Shown: positions 36,012 to 45,657 of the stretch, piece after piece
How positions within the stretch are numbered: position 1 is the stretch's first letter
How the letters are laid out: each line of letters begins with the position of its first letter
From: Uliginosibacterium sp.
GTDB lineage: Bacteria; Pseudomonadota; Gammaproteobacteria; Burkholderiales; Rhodocyclaceae
DNA length: 64,000 nucleotides
Assembly (NCBI GenBank): GCA_016718265.1
Contig: JADKDZ010000007.1
Location: 124,001-188,000 of the forward strand
Direction: 5' to 3'
Program-made: the position numbers and the translations under genes
The notes under the pieces: generated by a model
The model's input: the letters and a program-made list of their open reading frames with translations, nothing else
Database searches by the model: none
What the model was told of the DNA's origin: nothing

Positions 36012-38435
36012 TTAGTGCTTGATCAGGCCTGACACGGTGGACTCGTCCTCACTGCTCGGCGCCGCGACTGGCGCCGCCTGCACGCTGCTCTCGGGCAGAG
36101 GCTCCGGTGCACGCTCCAGCGCATGCTGCAATACCTGATCAAACCACTTGACCGGGACAACCTCGATGCGGTCTTTGATATCCGGGGGCAGGTCTACCAG
36201 ATCCTTGACGTTCTCTTCCGGAATCAGCGCCTTGCGAATTCCGCCTCGCACGGCAGCCAGAAGCTTCTCTTTCAAGCCTCCGATCGGCAGCACCTCGCCA
36301 CGCAGCGTAATTTCCCCCGTCATGGCCACATCCGCATTGACCGGAATATTGGTCAGAACAGAAACGAGCGAGGTGGCGATGGCGATACCCGCTGAAGGGC
36401 CATCCTTCGGCGTCGCGCCTTCAGGCAAGTGAATATGAATGTCACTCTTGGAGTGAAAATCTTCGGCAATGCCGAGCTGGCGGGCGCGCTTACGCACCAC
36501 TGACAAAGCGGCTTGGATGGATTCCTGCATCACTTCACCCAGCTTGCCGGTCGTCATGACCTTGCCTTTGCCTGGCAAGACCACCGCCTCGATCGTCAGC
36601 AATTCGCCGCCCACTTCTGTCCAGGCAAGCCCCGTCACCTGACCGATCTGGTTCTCCTTTTCAGCCATGCCAAACGAGAAGCGCCGCACGCCCAGATACT
36701 TATCCAGATTCTTGGCGTTGACGACAACTTTCGACTCTCGCTTCTTCAGCACCAAAGCCTTGACGACCTTGCGACAGATCTTCGAGATCTCGCGTTCGAG
36801 ACTACGGACCCCCGCCTCACGCGTGTAGTAGCGGATGATGTCGCGCAGCGCTTCTTCCGTTACCGAAAGCTCGTTTTGCTTGACCCCGTTATTCTTCATC
36901 TGCTTAGGCAGCAGGTAATGCAGTGCAATATGGACCTTCTCATCTTCCGTATAGCCAGACAGACGAATGATCTCCATCCGGTCCATCAGCGGCGCAGGAA
37001 TATTGAGCGAGTTCGCCGTCGCGACAAACATCACTTCAGAGAGGTCATATTCCACCTCGATGTAGTGATCCACAAAAGTCGAGTTCTGCTCGGGATCGAG
37101 CACCTCCAGCAAGGCTGACGACGGGTCGCCGCGGAAATCGGCCCCCATCTTGTCGACCTCATCCAGCAGGAACAAGGGGTTACGCACCGCAACCTTGGTC
37201 ATGTTCTGCAAAATTTTCCCGGGCATCGAACCAATATAAGTCCGGCGGTGCCCACGGATCTCTGCTTCGTCCCGCACGCCACCCAGCGACATTCTGACGA
37301 ACTTGCGGTTGGTCGCCTTGGCAATCGATTGCCCCAGCGAGGTCTTGCCAACCCCAGGGGGGCCGACCAGACACAGGATCGGCGCCTTCAGCTTGTCGAC
37401 ACGCTGCTGCACGGCCAGATACTCAAGAATGCGCTCTTTGACCTTCTCCAGACCAAAGTGGTCCTTATCAAGCACCTTCTGCGCTTCGGCCAGATCTTTG
37501 CTGATGCGCGAGCGCTTCTTCCATGGCAGATTTGAAAGCGTCTCAATGAAGTTCCGCACAACCGTGGCTTCTGCAGACATCGGCGACATCAGCTTGAGCT
37601 TCTTCAGCTCGGACTGCGCCTTGGTCAGTGCCTCTTTTGACAGGCCACTGCCATTGACCTTGCGCTCCAGCTCCTCAAGATCAGCACCCTCTTCACCTTC
37701 GCCCAGCTCCTTCTGAATCGCCTTGACCTGCTCGTTCAGGTAATACTCGCGCTGGCTCTTTTCCATCTGGCGCTTCACGCGCCCACGGATGCGTTTTTCA
37801 ACCTGAAGAATATCCAGTTCGGTTTCTAGCTGCGCCAGCAACTTCTCCAGGCGTTGCCCGATATCGAACAACTCAAGAACAGCCTGCTTCTGCTCAAGCT
37901 TCAACGGCAGATGCGCGGCAATGGTATCTGCCAGGCGCCCGGCCTCTTCGATGCCTGCCAGCGACGTCAGAATCTCCGGCGGAATTTTCTTGTTCAGTTT
38001 TACGTACTGATCGAACTGGCTGATGATGGCCCGGCGCATCGCCTCGATTTCATGGCTCGCCTGCTCATTGCTCGGGATGGGCGTAACCTGCGCCACAAAC
38101 AGATTCCGTTCGTCCTGAACCGAATCAACGCGGGCACGCTGCGTACCTTCCACCAGCACCTTCACAGTGCCGTCCGGCAGTTTCAGCATCTGCAGAATGT
38201 TGGCCACGCAACCGATTTCGTACATGTCTTCGGCCGAAGGCTCATCCTTGGAGGCCGATTTTTGCGCCACCAGCAGAATGCTGCGCCCCGACTCCATCGC
38301 GCTTTCCAGCGCCTTGATCGACTTGGGTCGGCCAACAAACAGCGGAATGACCATGTGGGGGAAGACCACCACATCGCGCAGGGGCAACAAGGGGAGTTCG
38401 ATCGTCTGCTGAGGGAGTTCTGTTTTATTCGACAT
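36012..38435 (-). CDS. lon: ATP-dependent protease Lon
   Basis: An 807-residue LonA protease: N-terminal substrate domain, coiled coil, AAA+ module with Walker A GPPGVGKTS, and a C-terminal Ser-Lys protease with Ser681 in KDGPSAG and Lys724 in GGLKEKLL. It degrades misfolded and regulatory proteins. The ATG at 38435 with AGGAA upstream is preferred over the open frame to 38465. Preceded by clpX on the same strand and by a heat-shock-type promoter at 38464-38491. The C-terminal ~30 residues are a Pro/Ala/Ser-rich tail. Confidence 0.96.
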   Translation of the reverse strand: MSNKTELPQQTIELPLLPLRDVVVFPHMVIPLFVGRPKSIKALESAMESGRSILLVAQKSASKDEPSAEDMYEIGCVANILQMLKLPDGTVKVLVEGTQRARVDSVQDERNLFVAQVTPIPSNEQASHEIEAMRRAIISQFDQYVKLNKKIPPEILTSLAGIEEAGRLADTIAAHLPLKLEQKQAVLELFDIGQRLEKLLAQLETELDILQVEKRIRGRVKRQMEKSQREYYLNEQVKAIQKELGEGEEGADLEELERKVNGSGLSKEALTKAQSELKKLKLMSPMSAEATVVRNFIETLSNLPWKKRSRISKDLAEAQKVLDKDHFGLEKVKERILEYLAVQQRVDKLKAPILCLVGPPGVGKTSLGQSIAKATNRKFVRMSLGGVRDEAEIRGHRRTYIGSMPGKILQNMTKVAVRNPLFLLDEVDKMGADFRGDPSSALLEVLDPEQNSTFVDHYIEVEYDLSEVMFVATANSLNIPAPLMDRMEIIRLSGYTEDEKVHIALHYLLPKQMKNNGVKQNELSVTEEALRDIIRYYTREAGVRSLEREISKICRKVVKALVLKKRESKVVVNAKNLDKYLGVRRFSFGMAEKENQIGQVTGLAWTEVGGELLTIEAVVLPGKGKVMTTGKLGEVMQESIQAALSVVRKRARQLGIAEDFHSKSDIHIHLPEGATPKDGPSAGIAIATSLVSVLTNIPVNADVAMTGEITLRGEVLPIGGLKEKLLAAVRGGIRKALIPEENVKDLVDLPPDIKDRIEVVPVKWFDQVLQHALERAPEPLPESSVQAAPVAAPSSEDESTVSGLIKH

Positions 38436-38463
38436 GATTGTTCCTGATAACCGCTTCCAGCTC

Positions 38464-38491
38464 ATATTGGGCCGGAAGCGGGCTCTTCAAG
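38464..38491 (-). promoter_or_regulatory. Sigma-32 (heat-shock) promoter of lon
   Basis: On the minus strand CTTGAA (38491-38486), a 14-base spacer, and CCCAATAT (38471-38464), close to the RpoH consensus CTTGAAA-N13-15-CCCCATNT. It lies in the 75-base clpX-lon gap and would start the message about 20 bases before the lon ATG. Confidence 0.65.
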
Positions 38492-38510
38492 CAGAGCAAT
38501 CCGATTAAGC

Positions 38511-39779
38511 TCAGTTCGAGCTGGCGACCTTGGCTTGTTCAGTGTAGATCATCAGTGGCTGCGCCCCGGCGTCAATGGTGTTTTCATCCACCACCACCTT
38601 GCTGACATTCTCGACACTGGGCAGCTCATACATCACATCCAGCAGCACCGCTTCGAGAATGGAGCGAAGGCCGCGCGCGCCGGTCTTGCGTTTGAGTGCG
38701 CGCCGGGCGATCGCCGCCAAGGCGTCCTGCCGGATTTCCAGCTCGACGCCTTCCATCGAGAACAATTTCTGGTACTGCTTGACCAGTGCATTCTTCGGCT
38801 CAGTCAGGATCTGAATCAGCGCGGATTCTTCCAGCTCATTCAAGGTGGCCACCACCGGCAAACGACCGATCAGCTCCGGAATCAGGCCGTACTTGACCAG
38901 ATCCTCCGGCTCAACCTGCCGCAGCATCTCAGAAAACCGGCCGTCGCTGCGCGCACTGACATGCGCGCCAAATCCGATTCCCACTTGCTCGGTACGGCTG
39001 CGAATCACCTTTTCGAGACCGTCGAACGCGCCGCCACAGATGAACAGGATATTGGTGGTATCGACCTGTACAAAATCCTGATTGGGGTGCTTGCGCCCAC
39101 CCTGCGGCGGCACGGAGGCGACTGTCCCCTCAATCAGCTTCAACAAGGCCTGCTGCACGCCTTCGCCCGACACATCACGCGTAATCGACGGGTTGTCAGA
39201 CTTGCGCGAAATCTTGTCGATTTCGTCGATGTACACGATGCCCTGCTGCGCCTTTTCGACGTCGTAGTCACATTTCTGCAGCAGCTTCTGAATGATATTT
39301 TCGACGTCTTCGCCCACGTAACCCGCTTCGGTCAGCGTGGTGGCGTCCGCCATCACGAAGGGCACGTTCAAGAGACGCGCAAGCGTCTGCGCCAGAAGCG
39401 TCTTGCCTGAGCCCGTTGGGCCAATCAACAAGATGTTGCTCTTGGCGAGCTCGACTTCATCAGAAGTCTTGGAACGATGCCGCAAGCGTTTGTAGTGGTT
39501 GTAGACCGCAACAGCCAGGATTTTCTTCGCAGAAATCTGACCGATCACGTATTGATCGAGAATCTCGCCGATCTCACGTGGCGAAGGCAATTCCCCTTTA
39601 TCCAGGCGAGACGCCGCTTCGCCGCCGATTTCGTCGCGGATGATATCGTTGCAGAGCTCGATACACTCATCGCAGATGAAAACGGACGGGCCGGCAATCA
39701 GCTTGCGCACTTCATGCTGACTCTTGCCACAGAACGAACAATAAAGCAGCTTTTCGCTGCCGGACTTCTTGTCCGTCAT
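38511..39779 (-). CDS. clpX: Clp protease ATP-binding subunit ClpX
   Basis: A 422-residue AAA+ unfoldase that feeds substrates to ClpP. It has the N-terminal C4 zinc-binding domain (CSFCGKSQHEV ... CDECIELC), Walker A GPTGSGKTLLAQ, Walker B IVYIDEIDKI, and the IGF-type loop that docks on ClpP (VGIGFGAHV). Start ATG at 39779 with AGGAAGG upstream. Between clpP and lon, the usual order. Confidence 0.97.
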   Translation of the reverse strand: MTDKKSGSEKLLYCSFCGKSQHEVRKLIAGPSVFICDECIELCNDIIRDEIGGEAASRLDKGELPSPREIGEILDQYVIGQISAKKILAVAVYNHYKRLRHRSKTSDEVELAKSNILLIGPTGSGKTLLAQTLARLLNVPFVMADATTLTEAGYVGEDVENIIQKLLQKCDYDVEKAQQGIVYIDEIDKISRKSDNPSITRDVSGEGVQQALLKLIEGTVASVPPQGGRKHPNQDFVQVDTTNILFICGGAFDGLEKVIRSRTEQVGIGFGAHVSARSDGRFSEMLRQVEPEDLVKYGLIPELIGRLPVVATLNELEESALIQILTEPKNALVKQYQKLFSMEGVELEIRQDALAAIARRALKRKTGARGLRSILEAVLLDVMYELPSVENVSKVVVDENTIDAGAQPLMIYTEQAKVASSN

Positions 39780-39824
39780 ATTCAGCCTTCCTCGAAAAAC
39801 TGCAAATTCAATTAGCCCGCTTGC

Positions 39825-40445
39825 TCAGGCTACGTCACCACGGCTTGTCAGAACCTTGTCGACAAGCCCATAGGCCTGAGCTTCCTGAGCTGACATGAAA
39901 TTGTCGCGGTCAGTATCACGCTCAATGCGCTCAACCGGCTGCCCCGTGTGGAAAGCCAGCATGTCATTGAGTTTCGATCGCAAGGTGAGGATTTCACGGG
40001 CGTGGATTTCGATATCCGTCGCCTGACCCTGAAAGCCGCCCAGAGGTTGGTGAATCATGATGCGCGAATTCGGCAGACAAAAGCGCTTGCCCTTCTCGCC
40101 AGCAGTCAATAGAAACGCGCCCATACTCGCCGCCTGCCCCACACACAGGGTGCTTACATCCGGCTTGATGAACTGCATGGTGTCGTATATCGCCATCCCG
40201 GCCGTCACGGAACCGCCGGGCGAATTGATATAGAAGTAGATGTCCTTTTCTGGATTCTCAGACTCCAGGAACAGTAGCTGTGCCACGACCAGGTTGGCAG
40301 TTGCATCGTTCACAGGACCCACCAGGAAGATCACCCGCTCCTTGAGCAAGCGGGAGTAGATGTCATAGGAGCGCTCACCGCGCCCGCTCTGCTCGACCAC
40401 CATCGGTATCAAACCGAGGCCTACCGGATCCCATTGAGACTGCAT
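39825..40445 (-). CDS. clpP: ATP-dependent Clp protease proteolytic subunit
   Basis: A 206-residue serine peptidase forming the tetradecameric Clp chamber. The triad is Ser107 (QAASMGAFLL), His132 (MIHQPLGG) and the Asp in ERDTDRDNF. I start at the ATG at 40445 (MQSQWDPVGLGLIPMVVEQ); the open frame reaches a TTG at 40478. A short N-terminal propeptide is likely removed. Confidence 0.95.
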   Translation of the reverse strand: MQSQWDPVGLGLIPMVVEQSGRGERSYDIYSRLLKERVIFLVGPVNDATANLVVAQLLFLESENPEKDIYFYINSPGGSVTAGMAIYDTMQFIKPDVSTLCVGQAASMGAFLLTAGEKGKRFCLPNSRIMIHQPLGGFQGQATDIEIHAREILTLRSKLNDMLAFHTGQPVERIERDTDRDNFMSAQEAQAYGLVDKVLTSRGDVA

Positions 40446-40481
40446 CGAAGCTTTCGTCAAAACCGCCACCTTTCTCAAGAG

Positions 40482-40503
40482 GGGCGCCGCGCTCGCGGCG
40501 CCC
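40482..40503 (-). terminator. Hairpin between tig and clpP
   Basis: GGGCGCCGC and GCGGCGCCC form a near-perfect 9-bp stem with a 4-base loop, 9 bases after the tig stop. No strong T-run follows, so it may weaken read-through from tig or protect the tig message. Confidence 0.45.
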
Positions 40504-40511
40504 TGTCCCGA

Positions 40512-41822
40512 TTACTGCTGGGACTGCTGCCCCATCAGCTCTTCAAAGCTGACGGCGCGTTCACTGGTCTTGGCTTGTGCCAGAACCCATTCCACCACGT
40601 TATCTTCTACCACCACGTCTTCGATGTTGCTCAGATTTTCCGGCTTCGAGTAGTACCAAGATACCACTTCGGTCGGATCTTCATAGCTGGCCGCGATCTC
40701 GTCTACACGCGCACGCACTTTGGCAGCATCGGCCTTCAGCGCGTTCTTCAGCACGATCTCGGACACGATCAGCCCGAGCTTGGAGCGACGAATAGCCTGT
40801 TCGGTAAACCAGCTCGCCTGCACGGGAATGTTCTTCACGTCTGCACCACGGTTGGCCAGGTCGCGCTTGGCGGCTTCTGCCATTTGTTGTGCTTCCGCCT
40901 CGACCATTGCCTTCGGCACTTCCAGCGGCGTCACGGCGATCAGCGCGTCCAGCGCCTGATCACGCACGCGGGCACGGATACGGCGCGCCACTTCGCGGTC
41001 CAGGTTCTCCTTGATCTCGGCGCGCATCTTGTCGACGTCACCATTCTCAACGCCCATCGCCTTGGCGAACGCCGCATCCACTTCCGGCAGGACCGGCTCT
41101 TCAACCGTCTTGAGCTTGACTTCGAACTGCACAGTCTTGCCCGCCAGTTCGGCAGCTTGGTAGTCCGCCGGGAAGGTCAGGTCGAAGCTCTTCTCCGCCC
41201 CGGCCGCCAGACCGCGCAACTGCGCATCAAAATCCGCCAGCATCTGGCCGCCACCCACTTCAAACGCAAAGTCGGTTGCCTCGCCACCCTGGAACACTTC
41301 GCCATCCTTGCGACCGGTGAAGTCGATCACCAAACGGTCTCCCACTTGCGAGGCGCGCTCAACAGCACGGTACACGACGCGCTGCTTGCGCAACACTTCA
41401 ATCGTACGATCCACGTCCGCATCGCCAACCGTGAAGGTCGGGCGCTCGATCGTCTGATCGGCCAGGCTACCCAAGGCCACTTCAGGCATCACTTCGAAGG
41501 TAGCCGAAAATTCGAGCATCCCTTCCGCCGAGCCTTCTTTGGGCTCAATGTTGGGATACCCGGCTACACGCAATTTCTGTTCCCGAACACATTCGTTGAA
41601 CTTGCGCTCGACGGACTCGCCAATCACTTCTGAACGCACTTGCGGGCCGTAGCTTTGCTCAACCATGCGCATCGGCACTTTGCCAGGGCGGAAACCCGCC
41701 ATCTTGACGGTGCGCGAGAGGCGCTTCAGGCGTTCTGCAACACCTTGTTCAATATCGGCCAGCGACACAGCCATGTCGATGCGGCGCTCCAGCGCGCCAA
41801 GCGTCACTTCATTCGTTTGCAT
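40512..41822 (-). CDS. tig: Trigger factor
   Basis: A 436-residue ribosome-bound chaperone with prolyl isomerase activity. The ribosome-binding signature GFRPGKVP (residues 44-51) lies in the N-terminal domain; an FKBP-type domain spans about 160-245 (VIDFTGRKDGEVFQGG), followed by the helical C-terminal domain. First gene of the tig-clpP-clpX-lon block. The 189-base upstream gap should carry its promoter, but I see no clear boxes. Confidence 0.96.
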   Translation of the reverse strand: MQTNEVTLGALERRIDMAVSLADIEQGVAERLKRLSRTVKMAGFRPGKVPMRMVEQSYGPQVRSEVIGESVERKFNECVREQKLRVAGYPNIEPKEGSAEGMLEFSATFEVMPEVALGSLADQTIERPTFTVGDADVDRTIEVLRKQRVVYRAVERASQVGDRLVIDFTGRKDGEVFQGGEATDFAFEVGGGQMLADFDAQLRGLAAGAEKSFDLTFPADYQAAELAGKTVQFEVKLKTVEEPVLPEVDAAFAKAMGVENGDVDKMRAEIKENLDREVARRIRARVRDQALDALIAVTPLEVPKAMVEAEAQQMAEAAKRDLANRGADVKNIPVQASWFTEQAIRRSKLGLIVSEIVLKNALKADAAKVRARVDEIAASYEDPTEVVSWYYSKPENLSNIEDVVVEDNVVEWVLAQAKTSERAVSFEELMGQQSQQ

Positions 41823-42011
41823 TCGGAAATCCCTAGGAGTGGAACAAAGAAGCCATCGCCGTTTGCTGCTTTCCCGACACGCGCCACGTGCGCGAGAGAA
41901 TCATCAACAACTGACGCAAGCCCCCAACTGATGGTTCAAGAAACCCGCGATGGTAGCACATCACGGCCCACGTATCAGCGGCCACGCGGAGGCCCGCCGC
42001 AGCGCGATCGC

Positions 42012-42563
42012 TCAGCCCGGCAAACGCAGGAAATGCTCTCGGTAATAACAGAGTTCAGCAATCGATTCGCGGATATCCGCCAGGGCTGTATGCGCCTCGC
42101 TCTTCACCACTCCTTTGAAGACATCCGGATTCCAGCGTCGCGCCAGCTCTTTCAGCGTGCTCACGTCCAGATTGCGGTAATGGAAATAGGCTTCGAGCTT
42201 TGGCATGTAGCGCGCCATGAAGCGGCGATCCTGGCCAATCGTGTTGCCGCACATCGGCGTCGTGCGTTCCGGCACATACTGCGCCATCCAGCCGAGGTAC
42301 AACGCTTCCGCCGCTGCTTCGTCCGTCGTCGAGGCGCGCACCTTGTCGATCAGGCCGGACTTTCCGTGGGTGTTCTTGTTCCAGTCATCCATAGCATCCA
42401 GCACGGCATCACTCTGATGGACGACCACGACGGGACTCTCGGCAATCACATTGAGATTCACGTCGGTCACGATCATCGCGATCTCGATGATGCGGTCACG
42501 ATCGGGCTCCAATCCGGTCATTTCCATGTCCAACCAGACAAGGTTGTTCTTATCCTGTGCCAT
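42012..42563 (-). CDS. orn: Oligoribonuclease
   Basis: A 183-residue DEDDh 3'-5' exonuclease that degrades dinucleotides, including pGpG from cyclic-di-GMP turnover. Motifs: WLDMEMTGLEPDRD (Exo I), CGNTIGQDRRF (Exo II), and HTALADIRESI (Exo III). The ATG at 42563 (MAQDKNNLVW) is used; the frame runs to 42959 inside the divergent M48 gene. Divergent from the protease gene with an 84-base shared upstream region. Confidence 0.95.
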   Translation of the reverse strand: MAQDKNNLVWLDMEMTGLEPDRDRIIEIAMIVTDVNLNVIAESPVVVVHQSDAVLDAMDDWNKNTHGKSGLIDKVRASTTDEAAAEALYLGWMAQYVPERTTPMCGNTIGQDRRFMARYMPKLEAYFHYRNLDVSTLKELARRWNPDVFKGVVKSEAHTALADIRESIAELCYYREHFLRLPG

Positions 42564-42647
42564 ATAATCCCCAGCGATTGTTGCAAAAGCCCATTTTCGC
42601 ACGCACACCCCATTCACACCGGCTTCACGCCCGAATATCGACCCCTC

Positions 42648-43895
42648 ATGAGCGCCTCCCTGATTACCGTCCTGTTTCTTGCCGCCCTCGCCCTCAGCGT
42701 CTCGATCCGCCTGTGGCTCAGTTTTCGCCAGTCCGCCCATGTCAGCGCTCATCGCAACGCCGTGCCGGCCGACTTTTCTGCCCAGATCGAGCTCGCCGCT
42801 CACCAGAAAGCAGCGGACTACACACTGGCCAAGGGCCGCTACGGGCGCATCGATCTGGCGCTGGGCATCGTCTGGCTGCTGCTGATCACCCTCGGTGGCG
42901 GCCTGCAGTTTTTGCATGAGCAGCTTGCAAGGGTGATCGATGCTGCCAGCCTGTGGCACGGCGTGCTGATGTTCGGGGCGCTAGCCGTGTTGGGTTTCAT
43001 CTGGGAATTGCCGGGCTCGCTGTACTACACCTTTGTGCTTGAAGAGCGCTTCGGCTTCAACAAGACCACCGTCGCCACGCTGATCACAGATACCGTGAAG
43101 AGCGCGCTGATCACCACCCTGATCGGCGCCCCCTTGCTGTGGCTGGTGCTATGGCTGATGCGCAGCATGGGCGCCAACTGGTGGCTGTGGACCTGGGCCG
43201 TGCTGATCGGCTTCAACCTGGCCGCGATGGTGATTTACCCGATCTTCATCGCCCCGCTGTTCAACAAGTTCGAGCCGCTCAAGGACGAAGCCCTGGCCAC
43301 CCGCATCAATGCCCTGCTCGCCCGCTGCGGCTTCAAGTCCAAGGGCCTGTTCGTGATGGATGGCTCCAAGCGCAGCGCGCATGGCAACGCCTACTTCACC
43401 GGCTTTGGCGCCGCCAAACGCATCGTGTTCTACGACACCCTGCTCGCCACGCTCAGCCCGGAGGAAGTCGAGGCCGTGCTGGCCCACGAACTCGGCCACT
43501 TCAAGCACAAGCACCTGTGGCAACGCGTCGCCGTCTTCGCGGTAATCTCGCTGGCATTTCTGGCCAGTCTGGGCTGGCTCAGCCAACAGGATGCCTTCTA
43601 TGCCGGCCTCGGCGTTTCGGCGCATAGCGAGGCGCTGGCGCTGATCCTGTTCTCGGCCGTGCTGCCCGCCGTCACCTTCCCCTTCACCCCGCTGATGAGC
43701 TTCTGGTCGCGCAAGCACGAATTCGAGGCCGACAACTACGCCAAGACCCACGCCCAGGCCGCCGATCTCGTCTCAGCGCTGGTCAAGCTGTATCGCGACA
43801 ACGCCGCCACGCTCACACCCGACCCGATCCACTCGCTGTTCTACGATTCGCACCCGCCCGCGGCCATTCGTATCAGCCGGTTACGCGCCGCATGA
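42648..43895 (+). CDS. M48 family (Ste24/CAAX-type) membrane metalloprotease
   Basis: A 415-residue polytopic metalloprotease of the Ste24 type. Zinc motif HELGH at 280-284, third ligand in HEFEADNYA at about 357-365, and about six membrane helices in the N-terminal and central parts. The ATG at 42648 begins the first membrane helix (MSASLITVLFLAALALSV); the long open frame back to 41640 is antisense to orn and tig and is not coding. It probably handles membrane-protein quality control. Overlaps rsgA by ATGA. Confidence 0.9.
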   Translation: MSASLITVLFLAALALSVSIRLWLSFRQSAHVSAHRNAVPADFSAQIELAAHQKAADYTLAKGRYGRIDLALGIVWLLLITLGGGLQFLHEQLARVIDAASLWHGVLMFGALAVLGFIWELPGSLYYTFVLEERFGFNKTTVATLITDTVKSALITTLIGAPLLWLVLWLMRSMGANWWLWTWAVLIGFNLAAMVIYPIFIAPLFNKFEPLKDEALATRINALLARCGFKSKGLFVMDGSKRSAHGNAYFTGFGAAKRIVFYDTLLATLSPEEVEAVLAHELGHFKHKHLWQRVAVFAVISLAFLASLGWLSQQDAFYAGLGVSAHSEALALILFSAVLPAVTFPFTPLMSFWSRKHEFEADNYAKTHAQAADLVSALVKLYRDNAATLTPDPIHSLFYDSHPPAAIRISRLRAA

Positions 43896-44791
43896 GCGCG
43901 CCTGTCAGCACGCAGACCGGTACTGTCGTCGCCGCGTTTGGTCGCCAGTACATGGTGCGATTGGGCGATGGCAGCGAAGCCCTGTGCTACACCCGTGCCA
44001 AGCGCAGCGAAATCGCCTGCGGCGACCGCGTCGAGGTGCACTTGAGCAGCCCGGACCAGGGCGTGATCAACAAGATCGTGCCGCGTACCAGCCTGTTTTA
44101 CCGCGCGGACCAATGGAAAGAGAAACTGATCGCCGCGAATGTCAGCCAGGTCGTCGTCGTCGTCGCCACCGAGCCGGGCTTTTCCGACGATCTGATCACC
44201 CGCTGCCTCGTCGCCGCCGAAGCGCAAGACATCGCCTCGCTGGTCGTGCTCAACAAGTGCGACCTGCCCGCCCAGCTTGAAATGGCGCGTGCCCTGCTCG
44301 CCCCACATAGTGCCGCCGGCCATGCCGTGCTGGAGATCAGCGCCAAGCAGGATGTCAGCGCGCTGCGCGCCAAGCTCAAAGACCACATCAGCCTGTTTGT
44401 CGGCCAGTCCGGCATGGGCAAGTCCACGCTCACCAACGCCCTGATCCCCGACGCCGACGCCCGCACCCGCGAAATTTCGGAAGTGCTGGACTCCGGCAAG
44501 CACACCACCACCCACGCCCGCCTCTACGACCTGCCCGGCGGCGGCCAGCTCATCGACAGCCCCGGATTGCAGACCTTCGGCCTCGCCCACCTCACCCGGC
44601 AAGAAGTCGAGGCCGGCTTCCCCGAAATCCGCCCCCTGCTCGGCCAATGCCGCTTCCGCGACTGCCGCCACCTCAAGGAGCCGGACTGTCAGATCCGTCA
44701 GGCCGTCAAGGATGGCCGCATGCACGCGCGCCGCTACGAAACACTCTGCCAGCTCATCAACGAGCACCTCGTCAAACAGGCCATGCACTGA
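43892..44791 (+). CDS. rsgA: Ribosome small-subunit GTPase RsgA
   Basis: A 299-residue circularly permuted GTPase that matures the 30S subunit. N-terminal OB fold (GTVVAAFGRQYMVRL), then G4 NKCD, G5, G1 GQSGMGKST and G3 DSPG in the permuted order, and a C-terminal zinc motif (CRFRDCRH ... PDCQI). Coupled to the M48 gene by a four-base overlap. A palindromic repeat follows the stop directly. Confidence 0.95.
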   Translation: MSAPVSTQTGTVVAAFGRQYMVRLGDGSEALCYTRAKRSEIACGDRVEVHLSSPDQGVINKIVPRTSLFYRADQWKEKLIAANVSQVVVVVATEPGFSDDLITRCLVAAEAQDIASLVVLNKCDLPAQLEMARALLAPHSAAGHAVLEISAKQDVSALRAKLKDHISLFVGQSGMGKSTLTNALIPDADARTREISEVLDSGKHTTTHARLYDLPGGGQLIDSPGLQTFGLAHLTRQEVEAGFPEIRPLLGQCRFRDCRHLKEPDCQIRQAVKDGRMHARRYETLCQLINEHLVKQAMH

Positions 44792-44795
44792 AAAC

Positions 44796-44838
44796 ACCTG
44801 CCCGGAGAGCCAATGCCCATGCGGCTTTCCGGGCAGGT
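44796..44838 (+). repeat. Intergenic palindrome, copy 1
   Basis: ACCTGCCCGGAGAGCC and GGCTTTCCGGGCAGGT form a 16-bp stem with one G-T wobble around an 11-base loop. It fills the gap between the converging rsgA and DUF4125 genes. Same family as the copies at 49765, 51148 (reversed) and 51821. It may also act as a terminator, though no T-run follows. Confidence 0.85.
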
Positions 44839-44866
44839 TAACAAGCCGCTGGGTACACGACCGGCT

Positions 44867-45481
44867 TCAGGACGCCGACCCGCCCGTCTTGCGCTCCGCA
44901 TCGTCGAGGCTGGCGTAGCCGTAGAGCCGTGCCGTGTGCGCCATCGTTTCCGTGGTGAGGTTGCGGTCTTCCTGCTCGAAGTCGTCGATCATGCGCGCAT
45001 AGGCGCCCAGCGTTTCTTCTGAATACGTGCCCAGCTCGCCGCGCAGATAGGTCTCGAAAGAGGTGGTGTAGGGTGTGTCGTCGGCCGTGCGGATGGCCCG
45101 GGCCTGGCCCGACATGTGCGGATACTCACGGGCAAAGGCCTCGCGCCATTCGACTTGCGTCTCGACGAGGCGCTCGATGGTGCGCTGCTGCCACAGGCTC
45201 AGGGGCGGCAGCAGGTGGGCGAAGCCAGCGTATTCGGCCGGCGCCGTGGAGGCCATCATGCGTGCGTACTTCTCCTGAATCAGGTTACGGCCCAGCTGGG
45301 CGGCCGTCTTGAGATCAGCGTAGTACGCCGCCAGTGTGGCCACGTCCCACGCCAGGAACTGGCTCTTGCGCATGATCTCGAAGGTCTCGAAATTATCCTG
45401 GCAGCTCGCGCGGCCGCCCTCGTTCTGCACGGTGCCGAAGGCTTGCCATTCCAGTTGGACGATGTCGTCAATCATGCTCAT
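44867..45481 (-). CDS. DUF4125 family protein
   Basis: A 204-residue all-soluble, mostly helical protein of the DUF4125 family, with the conserved-looking N-terminal segment GRASCQDNFETFEIMRKSQF. No signal peptide, membrane helix or known catalytic motif. It follows the TPR-DUF4037 gene on the same strand after a 176-base gap; I recall the two domain families occurring together in other bacteria, so a shared function is likely. Function unknown. Confidence 0.7.
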   Translation of the reverse strand: MSMIDDIVQLEWQAFGTVQNEGGRASCQDNFETFEIMRKSQFLAWDVATLAAYYADLKTAAQLGRNLIQEKYARMMASTAPAEYAGFAHLLPPLSLWQQRTIERLVETQVEWREAFAREYPHMSGQARAIRTADDTPYTTSFETYLRGELGTYSEETLGAYARMIDDFEQEDRNLTTETMAHTARLYGYASLDDAERKTGGSAS

Positions 45482-45657
45482 GAGAATTTCCGCTTTCTTC
45501 TATCCACTAAGGTTCCGGTACTTCGTTGGTGAATTCCGTTCCCCTTCGATACCGCAGGGTGAACGGACTTCCTGCTCAGCCCGGCCAGGTTCGCAAGCCC
45601 CTTCGTGCTGAGGGTTCGATGCATGAACGGGCGCCGGACGAGAGGCGACAACAAGGG

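Noticed and set aside
41640..42647. Upstream extension of the M48 protease frame to a 751-residue protein
   Set aside because: It is antisense to orn and the tig start; its translation is Arg/His-rich with no domain, and the first membrane helix begins at the ATG at 42648.
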